Shown here in pieces: positions 4,576 through 5,684 of a stretch of DNA of 5,684 bases. The position numbers and the translations under genes were made by a program. Under the pieces are notes generated by a model. It ran no database searches. It was not told the origin of the DNA and saw only the letters and a program-made list of their open reading frames with translations. The stretch comes from an uncultured Gallionellaceae bacterium (GTDB lineage: Bacteria > Pseudomonadota > Gammaproteobacteria > Burkholderiales > Sulfuricellaceae). Position 1 is the stretch's first letter. Each line of letters opens with the position of its first letter. The stretch spans positions 1-5,684 of the forward strand of contig CALMWM010000610.1 of the NCBI GenBank assembly GCA_937873435.1, read 5' to 3'.

Positions 4576-4847
4576 CGTATTGACGCTCTGGTGAAAAACC
4601 GCCGATTTCGTGATGAACATGTTGCCGAAAATAGTCGTTCTCCGCTGTGCCGGGCAGATTTGCCCACCCTCTTACCCACTGCCGTTTCCTCCTTCTTTGC
4701 AGATAGCTCTTCGCTCGGATAGCCGTTCGAGTAATGGCGGTGTTCGTTGAATAACCCATCTTCACTGGCATTAACCAGCCGTTGCGGCAAAAAAATTAGC
4801 ACTACCGGGAAAAACCGGTGCAGTTCCATTTACGAGGTAAAAATACA
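4576..4847 (+). promoter_or_regulatory. Long riboswitch-to-gene leader with candidate expression platform
   Basis: These 272 nt lie between the aptamer and the chemoreceptor start and hold no recognised gene. Visible structure includes a hairpin GAGCGT-ATTG-ACGCTC (4573-4588) and a small hairpin GGGCA-GATT-TGCCC (4652-4665). A C-rich, G-poor tract runs from about 4663 to 4697. CTGG/CCAG (4765-4778) and ACCGG/CCGGT (4804-4819) arms lie close to the ribosome binding site. The segment 4664-4677 is complementary to the aptamer 3' strand 4563-4573. No hairpin followed by a U-tract is present, so a classical intrinsic terminator is not seen. Control by translation initiation or Rho is more plausible if this leader is the platform. 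Opposite-strand frames across it are shadows. Confidence 0.4.
4834..4838 (+). promoter_or_regulatory. Ribosome binding site of the chemoreceptor gene
   Basis: GAGGT lies 9 nt before ATG 4848 and fixes that start. GGTAA (4836-4840), which overlaps it, is complementary to TTACC (4672-4676) in the leader, a possible sequestering pair of only five base pairs. Confidence 0.7.
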
Positions 4848-5684
4848 ATGAAAATCAATTTGCCCGTCACCCAACGCGAAATCCCTTTCCCGGCAGGGAA
4901 AATCCTGGTTTCAAAAACCGATTTAAAGGGGATTATTACCTATGCCAGCGATGCGTTCGTCGAGCTCAGCGGCTATTCTCGCGAGGAGCTGATCGGCAAG
5001 AACCACAACCTGGTGCGTCATCCCGACATGCCGCCGCAGGCATTTTCCTGGCTGTGGGATACGGTGAAAGCCGGGCATCCGTGGCGCGGCATCGTCAAGA
5101 ACCGCAGCAAGAACGGCGATCATTACTGGGTCGATGCTTTCGTCGTGCCGGTGCGCAAGGATGGCGCGACTATCGGCTACATGTCGGTGCGCTCGGCGCC
5201 TACGCGCCAGCAGGTGAGCGCAGCCGAAACGCTGTACAAGAAACTCAACGAAACCAAGGCGCCGATCAAGGCCGGCGGCGGTTTCCTGAGCAAGCTGTCG
5301 GTCAGGGCGCGTTTGCTGCTGATCATGGCGTTGATGGCGTTCATGTTGGCGGGCAGTGCGGTGGTCGGGGTGGGTGGCATGTTCCTGACCAACAATTCGC
5401 TCAACGAGGCTTATCAGGAGCATCTCAGGCCTTCCCTCGCAGTAGCCAAGATGGTCCAGGCCATGGGCGACAACCGTGCTCAGATCATGCTCGCTTTACA
5501 GCATAATCCGGACAATCCCTACGCCAAGATGCACGACCATCCTATTTCCGTACACATCGAGGCATCGCTCAAGAACCGCGAGAAGATCGAGTTGGCGCGC
5601 GTGGAATATCAGAAGCACCCGTTGGCTGGCGAGGAAAAAGCCCTTGCCGACGCTTTTTTCAGCGCACGCGACACTTTTTCCGCA
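4848..5684 (+). CDS. Aer-like PAS-domain methyl-accepting chemotaxis protein, 3' end outside window
   Basis: The 279 visible codons stay open to the window edge. Residues about 18-118 form an Aer-type PAS domain: TDLKGIITYASDAFVELSGYSREELIGK, HNLVRHPDMPPQAF (53-66) and WRGIVKNRSKNGDHYWVDAFVVPV (79-102). These match the FAD-binding PAS of E. coli Aer closely, including the Arg57, His58 and Asp60 positions, so FAD-based redox or energy sensing is likely. A membrane segment spans about 155-181 (RLLLIMALMAFMLAGSAVVGVGG). It is followed by a helical region (from about 183) resembling four-helix-bundle periplasmic sensor domains, including EHLRPSLAVAKMVQAMGDNRAQIMLAL. E. coli Aer has no such periplasmic bundle, so this is a PAS-TM-4HB receptor. 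A second membrane helix, HAMP and signalling hairpin are expected beyond the edge but are not visible. Transcription is probably controlled by the riboswitch leader. The name aer is not given because the architecture differs. Confidence 0.93.
   Translation, partial: MKINLPVTQREIPFPAGKILVSKTDLKGIITYASDAFVELSGYSREELIGKNHNLVRHPDMPPQAFSWLWDTVKAGHPWRGIVKNRSKNGDHYWVDAFVVPVRKDGATIGYMSVRSAPTRQQVSAAETLYKKLNETKAPIKAGGGFLSKLSVRARLLLIMALMAFMLAGSAVVGVGGMFLTNNSLNEAYQEHLRPSLAVAKMVQAMGDNRAQIMLALQHNPDNPYAKMHDHPISVHIEASLKNREKIELARVEYQKHPLAGEEKALADAFFSARDTFSA

Noticed and set aside
4778..4795. GCCG-TTG-CGGC followed by a run of A as a terminator
   Set aside because: The stem is only 4 bp, and on the plus strand it is followed by A rather than T. 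On the minus strand the T-run precedes the stem, so it is not an intrinsic terminator in either direction.
4493..4829. Minus-strand frames of 92 and 99 codons across the riboswitch leader
   Set aside because: They are antisense to a structured RNA leader, have no ribosome binding site and no recognisable motif.

Overview
The window reads as chromosomal DNA of a moderately GC-rich, Gram-negative proteobacterium. An AmpG-type muropeptide permease, a proteobacterial orotate phosphoribosyltransferase, a DUF4124 envelope protein and an Aer-type chemoreceptor under a cyclic di-GMP riboswitch together suggest a motile betaproteobacterium. A freshwater or iron/sulfur-oxidising Nitrosomonadales relative is my guess. 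That placement rests on remembered protein resemblance and no search was run.

Layout. Positions 1-556 hold no convincing gene. They contain a string of strong GC-rich hairpins inside a pair of near-identical inverted ends (1-20 and about 470-489), so this may be a non-autonomous mobile element or a nest of intergenic palindromic repeats. Next come ampG (557-1831, +) and a conserved hypothetical gene of 136 codons (1931-2341, +). The 3' end of that gene overlaps the 3' end of the convergent xthA/exoA gene for exonuclease III (2323-3102, -) by 19 bp. xthA is divergent from pyrE (3130-3777, +) across only 27 bp, so the promoters must reach into the coding sequences. A perfect TATAAT for pyrE lies in the first codons of xthA. 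A secreted DUF4124 coiled-coil protein (3779-4387, +) follows pyrE after one nucleotide, so the two are probably co-transcribed.

The right end is the most interesting part. A strong sigma70-type promoter (TTGACA, 16 bp spacer, TAAAAT; 4425-4452) drives a leader of roughly 390 nt. This leader starts with a class I cyclic di-GMP (GEMM) aptamer at about 4480-4575 and ends at an Aer-like PAS/4HB chemoreceptor gene (4848 to the window end, 3' truncated). The stretch between aptamer and start codon (4576-4847) has no recognisable gene. It does contain a segment, 4664-4677, complementary to the aptamer's 3' strand, and part of it is also complementary to the Shine-Dalgarno region. This is a candidate expression platform that links the second messenger of the motile/sessile decision to production of a redox or energy sensor.

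The other genes are housekeeping: cell-wall recycling (ampG), base-excision DNA repair (xthA) and pyrimidine synthesis (pyrE). I see no CRISPR array, tRNA, rRNA, phage gene or defence gene. The novelty lies in the regulatory RNA architecture and the repeat-rich left end.
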